This document shows positions 15,279-22,136 of a DNA stretch of 27,628 nt, one piece after another (within the stretch, counting starts at the first letter, position 1; each line of letters begins with the position of its first letter). Location of the stretch: positions 1 through 27,628 of the forward strand of contig CAYMAT010000016.1 in assembly GCA_964388495.1 (NCBI GenBank), written 5' to 3'. Under the pieces are notes generated by a model. It had not been told where the DNA came from. It did not search any database and was given only the letters and a program-made list of their open reading frames with translations. The position numbers were made by a program, and so were the translations under genes. This DNA comes from CAYMAT01 sp964388495. Its GTDB lineage: Bacteria; Patescibacteriota; Gracilibacteria; Peribacterales; Peribacteraceae.

Positions 15279-15878
15279 TTACAGGCTTTTTTTGAGGATA
15301 TCTGCACAGCGAATCTTATCCATACACGCCCGCATCCTCGCCTTTTCCGCCTTGCCGATGCCCTCTTTCCGTAAAACATCCCACATGTGACGGTTTATGC
15401 TTCCTTGTGCGCCGTTATCATCCATTTTCTCAATATCCGACATGTCTTTGGCCAGGGCCAGCACGGACGCACGGAAACAGTACGCACACATGGTGTTTTT
15501 TATTTCCCTATAGACGTTCCAGACCATGGTATTGAGTCTCTGTATCTGCATGTGCGACGGATCACGGTCCAGGAGCACGCCAATCGATTCCACGGCATAT
15601 TCCACATCGGTGTCCGGCAGAACATTTTTGGGAATCGGCAACTCCCGTCGTTTCCAGAAAATTGGCTGACGCTCCGCTGCGGGTCCTGCCAGGGAGAACT
15701 TGATGCTTTTGTCCGGGCAGGAAATGAAACACGTATTCACAATTCCCAGCGTATTGGGTTCCGCGGAAACGACGGACCAGCTCTTGATTGCGTAATCGTG
15801 GATAAGGCAGATGAGTGCGTGCCCTGCCTCGTGTATGGCCGTGGACTGCTGCAGAAAATCTGCGTTCTCAAATTTCAT
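15279..15878 (-). CDS. M41-like (FtsH-type) metallopeptidase without AAA domain
   Basis: A protein of 199 aa. The zinc-binding HExxH is present in STAIHEAGHALICLIHDY. This is followed by a LG-containing strand and FSLAGPAAERQPIF, the counterpart of the LAGRAAEE helix of FtsH. DTDVEYAVESIG could supply the third, Asp ligand. There is no AAA+ ATPase and no membrane segment, so it is a free-standing peptidase domain. It is the second gene of the mevalonate operon, 6 bases after HMG-CoA reductase and 54 bases before HMG-CoA synthase. A role in turnover of a pathway enzyme is conceivable but is only inference. The C-terminal half is cysteine-containing and matches nothing I know. Confidence 0.72.
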   Translation of the reverse strand: MKFENADFLQQSTAIHEAGHALICLIHDYAIKSWSVVSAEPNTLGIVNTCFISCPDKSIKFSLAGPAAERQPIFWKRRELPIPKNVLPDTDVEYAVESIGVLLDRDPSHMQIQRLNTMVWNVYREIKNTMCAYCFRASVLALAKDMSDIEKMDDNGAQGSINRHMWDVLRKEGIGKAEKARMRACMDKIRCADILKKSL

Positions 15879-15884
15879 GGGGGG

Positions 15885-17033
15885 CTATCTTGCCAATTTC
15901 ACGTGTGCCGATGCAAGAGAATGGCTGGCCTGAGCGGAAAGAAGTGATACTTCACCCGCCAGAACCGCTGCAGCAACACTTTCCGCCAGCTGCTGACACG
16001 GATGCAGACCCGATTTTGGGAGAAGCAGCAGGTCAAGACACTGTTTTTGCGCGGGTAGCCCCGTCCCCCCGCCGCGCACGCCAAGCATAAGGGCGGGGAG
16101 GCGCACACTCATACGCAGTCCGTGCGATGACTGCTCCACGCGCGTGTCACAAAGCGATCCTTCCGTAACATGCGCGGCGTCCTGCCCTGTTGCCAGATAG
16201 ACTGCGGCGATCACATTTGCCGCATGGAGGTTGGCGGCAATGGCCCCCGCAAGATGAGAGCCCAGCTCCAGCTTTGCGCGGGCGACCGCAAGCATGTGTT
16301 CCGATGTGGTCTTCAAGACGTCAGTGATCACCTCCGTGGGGAGTTCCGCTGTGGCAGTCGCTTCATAGCCGCGACCGTTCTTGTGCACACGAGTGCTGGG
16401 CTTCTTGTCGCTGTCCACATTGGCGGCCACCGTGACAAATTCCGCATCTGGAAACTTCTCCGTGACTAATTTTCCCACCGCATCGGCCGCGATGGTCACC
16501 ATGTTCATGCCCATGGCCTCGTCGGTATCTGCAAAGAAGGTGAGGAATACATGGCCGTCGGCAATATCCACCTCGTGACGGAGCACGCGCAGGTGGCCAC
16601 TCGTCTTTTCCGCAATTTGCTTCCATTCATTGCTCTGCAAAAACTTCACCAGATCCATATGGTGTGCGGTTTTCCAGGCAACAGAGCGCGATGTCCCATG
16701 ATGTATGGACGTTGTACGTACACCTACAATCGATAGTGCTTTACAACCCCTGTTCACGCTTGCAACAAGGGCACCCTCCGTTGTGGCCAGCGGCAGATAC
16801 ACGTTTTTTTTCTCTTCTGTACTGAATGTGAGTGTTAGTGGGCCTGCAATTCCCACAGGGAGCGGGATATGACCGATCATCTGCTCGCAGTTTCTCTCGT
16901 CTGCGGTGCCGATCACGTTCGACTGCGGCTCCAGTGCGGAGAGTTTCACGAATAATTCCTTCTCCACCCGTGTGCGACGCTCGTCACAACGCTGCTTGGG
17001 CGTGAGGCCGTCGGGGATTTTTCTAAGGTCCAC
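15885..17033 (-). CDS. hydroxymethylglutaryl-CoA reductase, class I type
   Basis: Reduces HMG-CoA to mevalonate with NAD(P)H, the committed step. The protein is 382 aa from GTG at 17033. Motifs in order: ENVIGH-equivalent CEQMIGHIPLPVGIAGPL, PLATTEGALVASVNRGCKAL with the catalytic Glu, DEAMGMNMVTIAADAVG, DSDKKPSTRVHKNGRG with the catalytic Lys, LGSHLAGAIAANLHAANVIA, GVRGGGTGLPAQKQCLDLL, and a C-terminal SHSLASAHVKLAR with the His. It is soluble, with no membrane domain. The frame continues upstream to 17123, but that region overlaps the divergent decarboxylase gene, so the GTG is preferred. A TATACT on the minus strand (17049-17044) lies 10 bases upstream. It is the first gene of operon A. 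Confidence 0.95.
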   Translation of the reverse strand: MDLRKIPDGLTPKQRCDERRTRVEKELFVKLSALEPQSNVIGTADERNCEQMIGHIPLPVGIAGPLTLTFSTEEKKNVYLPLATTEGALVASVNRGCKALSIVGVRTTSIHHGTSRSVAWKTAHHMDLVKFLQSNEWKQIAEKTSGHLRVLRHEVDIADGHVFLTFFADTDEAMGMNMVTIAADAVGKLVTEKFPDAEFVTVAANVDSDKKPSTRVHKNGRGYEATATAELPTEVITDVLKTTSEHMLAVARAKLELGSHLAGAIAANLHAANVIAAVYLATGQDAAHVTEGSLCDTRVEQSSHGLRMSVRLPALMLGVRGGGTGLPAQKQCLDLLLLPKSGLHPCQQLAESVAAAVLAGEVSLLSAQASHSLASAHVKLAR

Positions 17034-17039
17034 GGTGAT

Positions 17040-17050
17040 GTATAGTATAC
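17040..17050. promoter_or_regulatory. palindromic overlapping divergent -10 elements
   Basis: GTATAGTATAC is an 11-base palindrome between two divergent starts. Read on the plus strand, TATAGT (17041-17046) ends 6 bases before the ATG at 17053. Read on the minus strand, TATACT (17049-17044) ends 10 bases before the GTG at 17033. Both promoters would share the same bases, so polymerase binding should be mutually exclusive. No good -35 is seen for either. Confidence 0.45.
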
Positions 17051-17052
17051 CT

Positions 17053-18096
17053 ATGAATAATTTTGAGCATAAGGCAACTGGTAGAGCTCCTACCAACATC
17101 GCATTCATTAAATATATGGGCAAAGATCCAAGAGGTGATGCTTTGCCAAACGGTCAGGGANNNNNNNNNNGAAAAAACTTCCCAGAGAATGGCAGTATCT
17201 CCCTCACACTCGATAACTTACATTCCACAACGACAGTTCATTTTTCTGACCAGTATGAAGAAGATTCCTTCATTCTCGATGGAGAAAAGGATCTCAAAGA
17301 GGCTAAGCGTGTTTTTGATTCCGTGAATGTTGTTCGTCAAATGGCAAAATTAAACATGAAGGCGAAAATTGAAAGCGTGAACAACTTTGGTAAAAGTAGA
17401 GGATTGTCTTCTTCAGCCTCCGGAGCAGCAGCACTCGCTACAGCGGCATCCGCAGCTGCAGGACTGCAATTGAATGAGCGGGACATCAGTATTCTTGCCC
17501 GAAAGTTTTCAGGGTCAGGAAGTCGTTCGGTCCCATCTGGCTGGGTTGAATGGCATGCGCCGGTCTTTTCTGCAGATAACTCACTTGTTTCCGACTCCTA
17601 TGCGGAATCCTTCCTTCCTGCAGATTATTGGGCAATTGCCGATGTCGTTGCTGTTACCGAAGTCCCGGCCAAAGAAGTATCCACCACAGAAGCGCACGGT
17701 AAGGTTCATCAAAGTCTGTATCGTCCGGCCCGTCTAGCGTCTATGCCGGAGAAAATCATTCGATGTAAAGATTTAATAGAAAAGAAGAATTTTTCTGAGC
17801 TTGGCAAATTGGTAGAGGAGGAAGCATGGGATTTGCATCTTCTCTTCATTAGTTCTGGCATTCGATACATCCGTTCAGAAACACTGCGCATCATGGAGAA
17901 CGTAGAACGTTGGAGAAAACACGAGGGACTGGAAGCTTATTACACGCTCAATACTGGACAGGATGTTCACATTCTCTGTGAAGAGGCGAATGTGTCTGCC
18001 GTGCAAGAAAAGCTTTCAAAGCTTGAAGGCGTACGCGATGTTATCGTTAACAGGCCTGGTCGCGGTGCACATCTTTTGGATGAGCATTTATTTTAA
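17053..18096 (+). CDS. diphosphomevalonate decarboxylase-family GHMP protein
   Basis: About 347 aa, interrupted by the 10-N gap (codons 37-40). The family turns mevalonate 5-diphosphate into isopentenyl diphosphate using ATP. Visible: APTNIAFIKYMGK (family KYWGK), GSISLTLDNL, the GHMP loop GLSSSASGAAALATAAS, and SGSGSRSVPSGWVEW with the conserved Arg. The C-terminal block TLNTGQDVHIL stands where the family has T-D-A-G-P-N, so the catalytic Asp is Asn. It may therefore act on another mevalonate phosphate, or only phosphorylate as archaeal mevalonate-3-kinase does. The gene is on the opposite strand to all its pathway neighbours, is visibly AT-richer, and overlaps the end of mevalonate kinase by 50 bases. 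These are signs of acquisition. The true length of the N gap is unknown, so the frame across it is assumed. Confidence 0.85.
   Translation: MNNFEHKATGRAPTNIAFIKYMGKDPRGDALPNGQGXXXXKNFPENGSISLTLDNLHSTTTVHFSDQYEEDSFILDGEKDLKEAKRVFDSVNVVRQMAKLNMKAKIESVNNFGKSRGLSSSASGAAALATAASAAAGLQLNERDISILARKFSGSGSRSVPSGWVEWHAPVFSADNSLVSDSYAESFLPADYWAIADVVAVTEVPAKEVSTTEAHGKVHQSLYRPARLASMPEKIIRCKDLIEKKNFSELGKLVEEEAWDLHLLFISSGIRYIRSETLRIMENVERWRKHEGLEAYYTLNTGQDVHILCEEANVSAVQEKLSKLEGVRDVIVNRPGRGAHLLDEHLF
17161..17170. other. assembly gap (10 N)
   Basis: Ten undetermined bases inside the decarboxylase gene. Sequence on both sides encodes the same protein family in the same frame, so the join is probably right, but the gap length is likely a placeholder. 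The flanks read ALPNGQG before and KNFPENGSIS after, two similar Pro-Asn segments where homologues have one. This suggests an unresolved or duplicated stretch. Confidence 0.98.
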
Positions 18097-18871
18097 GGAT
18101 CATCCCGCACCCCCCGCTCCGCCCTCCAGCACCCAGAACTTTGGCTGCGCCTCCCGCTTTTTCCATGTCCGCAATCAACTGCTGCGCCTCTGCAGTGACC
18201 ACTCCCAGCGCCACCTGCGCACGGTGGTGATCGGGCAGGATCGTCCGTAGATTTTCTCCTGCCAACAGACGTTCCGTGCACCGCCCAATCGTCTCCAGGG
18301 GTTCCGCAAGCTCCTCTTTTCGCGACTGTACCCACGCCACCAGTTCCGGCGTGGTTTCGTTGGGCGTGCCGGTATCGATCAATGTCGCATTCTCCAAAAC
18401 ATCCGCCGGCAGGGTGATGAATGTGGGAGGCTGCCCCTTGCGGAAAAGCACGGGGCGATTGTGCCAGATGACGGTGAAATCGAGTCCGCTGTTTCCCGGG
18501 TTCACCGTATCCTCAATTTCCTTTGCGCGCTTCTCACAGTCGCTGCCAAGGAGACACCGGCAGACGGCAATCACCAAGGCGGTGGATGAGCCCATGCCCT
18601 TGCCCAGCGGTATGGTGTTTTGGATTTTCAGAGACCCTGTCACCGGCTTGCCCAGTGCCTCCTCGCACAGACCGATAACCTTTCTCACAAACGGTTCAGC
18701 CTTCTCTGTCACGGTCATGCCTTCAAAAAAAATGCGGAGGGTGGGGGAGTCGGCAGTCAGCGACACGCGCGTGCTGACGGTTGCCGGGACAGCGATGCCG
18801 GGGTAGCCGCAGACCACCGCGTGCTCGCCGGTCAGGATGATCTTGCCGGGGGCTGCGGCGGAAGCGTTCAT
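18047..18871 (-). CDS. mevalonate kinase, C-terminus apparently clipped
   Basis: Phosphorylates mevalonate at O5 with ATP. The protein is 274 aa, shorter than the usual 300 or more. GHMP motif 1 is APGKIILTGEHAVVCGYPGI, motif 2 (ATP loop) is IPLGKGMGSSTALVIAVCRC, and motif 3 is KVLGAGGRSGGCGMIL. Homologues continue about 30-40 residues after motif 3. Here only about 15 more residues follow, and these are encoded antisense to the decarboxylase gene, starting at that gene's stop codon. The native 3' end therefore seems to have been replaced. The start overlaps the uppS stop (ATGA at 18868-18871). It is the last gene of operon B. Activity with the short tail is uncertain because the final strand and helix of the GHMP fold would be missing. 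Confidence 0.9.
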   Translation of the reverse strand: MNASAAAPGKIILTGEHAVVCGYPGIAVPATVSTRVSLTADSPTLRIFFEGMTVTEKAEPFVRKVIGLCEEALGKPVTGSLKIQNTIPLGKGMGSSTALVIAVCRCLLGSDCEKRAKEIEDTVNPGNSGLDFTVIWHNRPVLFRKGQPPTFITLPADVLENATLIDTGTPNETTPELVAWVQSRKEELAEPLETIGRCTERLLAGENLRTILPDHHRAQVALGVVTAEAQQLIADMEKAGGAAKVLGAGGRSGGCGMILKINAHPKDVHRDQAC

Positions 18872-19542
18872 CCTCCAAAGCGGCGCTTGCGGCTATCGAA
18901 CTCCTTCACTGCCTCCTTCAGATCATCGGTATTGAGGTCCGGGAAGAGCTTGGGGCTGAAGATCCACTCCGCATAGGCAGACTGCCACAGAAAGAAGTTA
19001 CTGGTGCGGTATTCGCCCGAGGTGCGGATGATGATGTCCATGTCCGGGAGCTCGGGATGATCAAATGCCGCGCGGAGCGATTCCTCCGTAACGTTCTTGG
19101 GGTCTATCTTTTGAATGGCACGGAGGATCTCATCCTTTCCGCCGTAATCCACGGCCAGGTGCAGCGTGAATCCGGTCTGGTCCTTGGTTTCCTCTTCCAC
19201 TTCCCTGATGAGCGCCATCAAAGACGCAGGCAAACGGTCCTCTCTCCCGGAATGGATGAAACGCGTTCGCTCATCGATGAATCCCTTTCGTTCTCTGCGC
19301 AGATAATCCTCTAAAATCTTCATCAGTTCATCCACCTCCGTCTTATCGCGCTTCCAGTTTTCCGTGGAAAAACACCACACCGTCAGCGTGCCTATCCGGT
19401 CATTCCTGCGGCACCATTCTGTGAGTGACCGGAAGTTTTCGATGGCCTTCTCGTGACCTTTCCACGGCTGCAGGATCCGTGCCTTGGCCCAGCGCCGGTT
19501 GCCGTCGGGGATGATGGCCAGGTGGAGTTTTTTCTCGTTCAT
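18868..19542 (-). CDS. uppS: undecaprenyl diphosphate synthase (cis-prenyltransferase)
   Basis: Adds isopentenyl units in cis to make the C55 (or similar) carrier lipid for cell-wall synthesis. The protein is 224 aa. Motifs: HLAIIPDGNRRWAKAR (catalytic Asp; most UppS read IMDGNGRWA), LTVWCFSTENWKR, and the C-terminal IIIRTSGEYRTSNFFLWQSA followed by YAEWIF. All Mg and diphosphate-binding residues appear present. ATG at 19542 overlaps the idi stop in an ATGA junction. The frame is open 33 codons further upstream but those residues lie inside idi and are not family-like. It sits between idi and mevalonate kinase, which ties the mevalonate pathway directly to the lipid carrier. Chain length is inferred. 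Confidence 0.95.
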   Translation of the reverse strand: MNEKKLHLAIIPDGNRRWAKARILQPWKGHEKAIENFRSLTEWCRRNDRIGTLTVWCFSTENWKRDKTEVDELMKILEDYLRRERKGFIDERTRFIHSGREDRLPASLMALIREVEEETKDQTGFTLHLAVDYGGKDEILRAIQKIDPKNVTEESLRAAFDHPELPDMDIIIRTSGEYRTSNFFLWQSAYAEWIFSPKLFPDLNTDDLKEAVKEFDSRKRRFGG

Positions 19543-20063
19543 TTTTCGGAAAGAACCATCGGTAACCCCGTGTGGAACCAGGGTGCATAGTGATCGGGAT
19601 GTGTCACCATTTCCTGGTGAAGCTGGGTCACGGTAATCCACTTGGCCTCTTCCGCTTCTTCCGGATTCACTGTCATGACAATGTCCGTATCCACGTCGCC
19701 ACGGATGAGTGTGACGTGCTCATGTTCGCTGCCTTTGCCGGCGGGGTCATCCGCGCGGTAGATGAAATCGCCCACGGGGCGGAGCGCACAGTTAAAGCCC
19801 AGCTCCTCCCGCAGCCTGCGGTGCGCGGCCTGCAGGGTTTCTTCCCCCACGCGCGGATGGCTGCAGCACGAATTGGCCAGGATTCTTCCCCACAGCGGTT
19901 TTTTGCTGCTGCGTCTCTGGAGCAGGAACTCCGTACCGTCCTTCCGGAACACGTAGACGGAAAAAGCGCGATGGAGGATCCCGGGCCAGGCATGGGCGTC
20001 TTTCCAGGACACGGGTCCCAGTTCCCGGTTCTCCCTGTCCACGCGGATGAGCATCTGTTCCAT
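19539..20063 (-). CDS. idi: isopentenyl-diphosphate delta-isomerase, type 1 (Nudix)
   Basis: Interconverts isopentenyl and dimethylallyl diphosphate. The protein is 174 aa. The type 1 signature is clear: LHRAFSVYVFRKDGTEFLLQ, then GRILANSCCSHPRVGEETLQ with the catalytic Cys, AAHRRLREELGF as the Nudix-like helix, and SEHEHVTLIRG with the catalytic Glu. Type 1 needs a divalent metal and no flavin, unlike the type 2 enzyme of most archaea and Gram-positive bacteria with this pathway. The ATG at 20063 is one base after the mgtE stop, and its own stop overlaps uppS. An alternative start is the Met three codons downstream. Confidence 0.95.
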   Translation of the reverse strand: MEQMLIRVDRENRELGPVSWKDAHAWPGILHRAFSVYVFRKDGTEFLLQRRSSKKPLWGRILANSCCSHPRVGEETLQAAHRRLREELGFNCALRPVGDFIYRADDPAGKGSEHEHVTLIRGDVDTDIVMTVNPEEAEEAKWITVTQLHQEMVTHPDHYAPWFHTGLPMVLSEK

Positions 20064-20064
20064 G

Positions 20065-21393
20065 TCAGAGGAGGAAGGAGGCCAGTCCCAGGAACGCCAA
20101 AAAACCAATGCAGTCCGTGGCGGTGGTCACAAACACCGTGCTGCTCACGGCGGGATCAATCTTCAGAGCCCTCAGCGTGAGCGGCATCACGGCCCCGGCA
20201 ATACCCGCCACAATCATGTTGATGACCATGGCCGTGGCAAGGATGGCTGCCAGGAGAGGCGGCTGGTGCAGCAGGACAATGACCGATGCCACGATGATCC
20301 CGTTGATGAGGCCGTTCATCGCGCCCGCGAAAATCTCTTTGGTGATGAGTTGCACTTTCTGACGCGTGGTGATGTCTGACAGCGCCAGTCCGCGCACCAC
20401 CACGGCAAGTGTCTGCGTTGCCGCGTTGCCGCCCATGCCGGCGACAATGGGCATGTAGACGGCAAGGATGGCCAGACGGTCGATGGTCCCTTTAAACAGG
20501 GACACGACAAACGCCGCCAAAAACGCGGTAGCCAGGTTAATGATGAGCCATGCGTAGCGGTTTTTGACGGCGGCCCACGGGGAATCCAGCATGTTCTCTT
20601 CCGCGCTCACACCGGCGAATTTATAGATGTCTTCCGTCGCCTCGGACTGGGCGATGCGCAGCAGGTCCCGCAGGTGCACCACGCCCAAAAACCGGTCGCC
20701 TTCATCCGTCACGCCCACCACGTCTCCGCGCTCGCGCGCTGCGATCTTCAAAATAGCCTCCTGGTCTATGGAATGGGGGACTGTGGGGAGACGGTGCATC
20801 AACGCGCCTGCCAAGGCTGTAGGCGACCCGCTGATGAGGTTACGGTGGGGGATATAGCCGCGCGCCTTGCCCGCCGCGTCCATCACCACCACCAGTGGCG
20901 ACGCTTTTTGGGCTTCCAGATGAGATTTCACGGCCTCGGACACCTGCTTGAGCCCGGCATCGATGGGTACGGTGACGAAGTTGAGATCCATGAGACCACC
21001 CGCGGTTTCCGGATGGTAGTTGAGAAGTTTGCCGATCTTGATGCGCTTGTCCGTCTTGAGGTGCGAGAGCACCGCCTGCCTGCGCTCCTCCGGCAGAATC
21101 TGGAGAATGTCCGCCGCGTCGTCTTCCTCGCAGAAATGGAGGAAGCGCGCGATGGTCAGGTCCGAAAGCCGGGGCAGGACGTACTCGCGGCTTTCCTCAT
21201 CCATACGCATGAAGACGTCCGCCTGCACTTCCGGTGGGAGAAGCGCGAACGTCTTGCGCTTGCCGTGGTAGAGCTTGTTGATGATGCGCGCGATGTCCAG
21301 CGCGCTGCGGCTCCCCAAAACGCTCCTCAGCCGCAGATCGTCTTTCTGCGAGAGGAGTGTATCCACCTGTTGGAGGAGTGCAGGGAACTGCAT
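20065..21393 (-). CDS. mgtE: MgtE-family magnesium transporter
   Basis: A protein of 442 aa with the full MgtE plan. An N-terminal helical MgtE-N domain (about 1-125, with ADILQILPEERRQAVLSHL) is followed by a CBS pair (about 130-250). A connecting helix and five membrane helices follow, with the pore signature VAGMGGNAATQTLAVVVRGL. It is a Mg2+-gated Mg2+ channel of the inner membrane in characterised relatives. ATG at 21393 begins the family-like sequence; a GTG at 21447 would add 18 residues. It is the first gene of operon B, directly followed by idi, uppS and mevalonate kinase. All three of these enzymes need Mg2+, but the link may be only transcriptional. Confidence 0.94.
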   Translation of the reverse strand: MQFPALLQQVDTLLSQKDDLRLRSVLGSRSALDIARIINKLYHGKRKTFALLPPEVQADVFMRMDEESREYVLPRLSDLTIARFLHFCEEDDAADILQILPEERRQAVLSHLKTDKRIKIGKLLNYHPETAGGLMDLNFVTVPIDAGLKQVSEAVKSHLEAQKASPLVVVMDAAGKARGYIPHRNLISGSPTALAGALMHRLPTVPHSIDQEAILKIAARERGDVVGVTDEGDRFLGVVHLRDLLRIAQSEATEDIYKFAGVSAEENMLDSPWAAVKNRYAWLIINLATAFLAAFVVSLFKGTIDRLAILAVYMPIVAGMGGNAATQTLAVVVRGLALSDITTRQKVQLITKEIFAGAMNGLINGIIVASVIVLLHQPPLLAAILATAMVINMIVAGIAGAVMPLTLRALKIDPAVSSTVFVTTATDCIGFLAFLGLASFLL

Positions 21394-21412
21394 GAAGGTG
21401 CTACGGAAGGCG

Positions 21413-21429
21413 CCGCAGGGGCCCTGCGG
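21413..21429. repeat. GC-rich inverted repeat upstream of mgtE
   Basis: CCGCAGGG (21413-21420) and CCCTGCGG (21422-21429) flank a single G, forming a near-perfect palindrome in the mgtE leader. As RNA it would fold with a larger loop. No T-tract follows, so it is not a standard terminator, and the 152-base region to the tRNA is too short for a full M-box Mg riboswitch plus promoter. Confidence 0.4.
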
Positions 21430-21545
21430 TTCAAAAGAAGTGTACACCCCCGGTTTGGGGCCTTGGCAACCCCTTCATGCCCTTTTCGCACCCTTCTTTT
21501 TGGGGTAACCTCTCGCCTGCGCGTGTACGTTGAAACCACGGGAAT

Positions 21546-21620
21546 GCGGGTGTCGTATAATGGTTATTACCTCAGGTTTCCAACCTGAAGACGACGGTTC
21601 GATTCCGTTCACCCGCTCCA
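21546..21620 (+). tRNA. tRNA-Gly (anticodon TCC)
   Basis: The acceptor stem GCGGGTG (21546-21552) pairs with CACCCGC (21610-21616). The anticodon stem TCAGG/CCTGA encloses a loop TTTCCAA that places TCC at the anticodon. The T arm is GACGG-TTCGATT-CCGTT. Discriminator T and an encoded CCA (21618-21620) follow. TCC decodes GGA/GGG. Confidence 0.95.
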
Positions 21621-21663
21621 CTTCTCGGTTTCCTGACTTTTTCCGTGGAACAGCTTTTTGCGG

Positions 21664-21672
21664 TGCTACACT
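21664..21672 (+). promoter_or_regulatory. extended -10 promoter, leaderless
   Basis: TGCTACACT, with TACACT at 21667-21672, ends 6 bases before the ATG at 21679. It is identical to the element before the HMG-CoA synthase gene. It lies 44 bases after the tRNA-Gly. Confidence 0.5.
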
Positions 21673-21678
21673 CGCTTC

Positions 21679-22098
21679 ATGCCAGAATCGACCATGGTTA
21701 CCGTCCAGACTCTTGTGGAAGCACCGCTCAACGTGGTGTGGGATGCGTGGACCACGCCCGAGCACATCAAGCAGTGGAACAACGCCTCCAGTGACTGGCA
21801 CACGCCCAGCGCCACGCTGGATCTGCGCAATGGCGGGACGTTCACGTACCGCATGGAGGCGAAGGACGGGAGTTTCGGTTTCGACTTTGGCGGTGTCTTT
21901 GACCAGGTCATTCCCGGCAAGGCCATCCATTACACCATCGGCGACGGGCGGAAGGTGGCTGTGACGTTTGAGGACCAGGGCGGCGAGACACGCGTGGTGG
22001 AGACATTTGAAACCGAGACGCAGAATCCCGTGGAGATGCAGCAACAGGGCTGGCAGGCGATTCTCGATCATTTCAAAAAGTACGCGGAGACGCTGTGA
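21679..22098 (+). CDS. SRPBCC/AHSA1-type START-like domain protein
   Basis: A protein of 139 aa. The N-terminus TLVEAPLNVVWDAWTTPEHI followed by KQWNNAS is the signature opening of the AHSA1 (activator of Hsp90 ATPase homologue) branch of the SRPBCC superfamily. The rest follows the pattern: LDLRNGGTFTYRMEAKDG, a beta-sheet cavity, VTFEDQGGETRVVETFETET, and the closing helix QQQGWQAILDHFKKY. These proteins form a hydrophobic ligand cavity; the bacterial ones mostly have unknown ligands. The start is supported by an extended -10 ending 6 bases upstream. Its 3' end is convergent with a secreted-protein gene. Confidence 0.9.
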   Translation: MPESTMVTVQTLVEAPLNVVWDAWTTPEHIKQWNNASSDWHTPSATLDLRNGGTFTYRMEAKDGSFGFDFGGVFDQVIPGKAIHYTIGDGRKVAVTFEDQGGETRVVETFETETQNPVEMQQQGWQAILDHFKKYAETL

Positions 22099-22112
22099 AA
22101 ACCCGCGTGCCC

Positions 22113-22136
22113 CCATCATTTCTTTGATGGTTTTTT
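22113..22136 (+). terminator. probable Rho-independent terminator of the SRPBCC gene
   Basis: CCATCA (22113-22118) pairs with TGATGG (22125-22130) around a 6-base loop, followed directly by TTTTTT (22131-22136). It lies 15 bases after the stop. It overlaps the last codons of the convergent gene, so part of the signal may be coding coincidence. Confidence 0.5.

Noticed and set aside
15288..15304. GCCT-loop-AGGC followed by seven T on the plus strand
   Set aside because: It looks like a short terminator, but no plus-strand gene ends there, and the bases encode the last residues (KKSL) of the M41-like protein on the other strand.
21394..21545. Possible M-box magnesium riboswitch before mgtE
   Set aside because: The non-coding stretch to the tRNA is only about 150 bases and I could not find the conserved M-box core; only a palindrome is visible.
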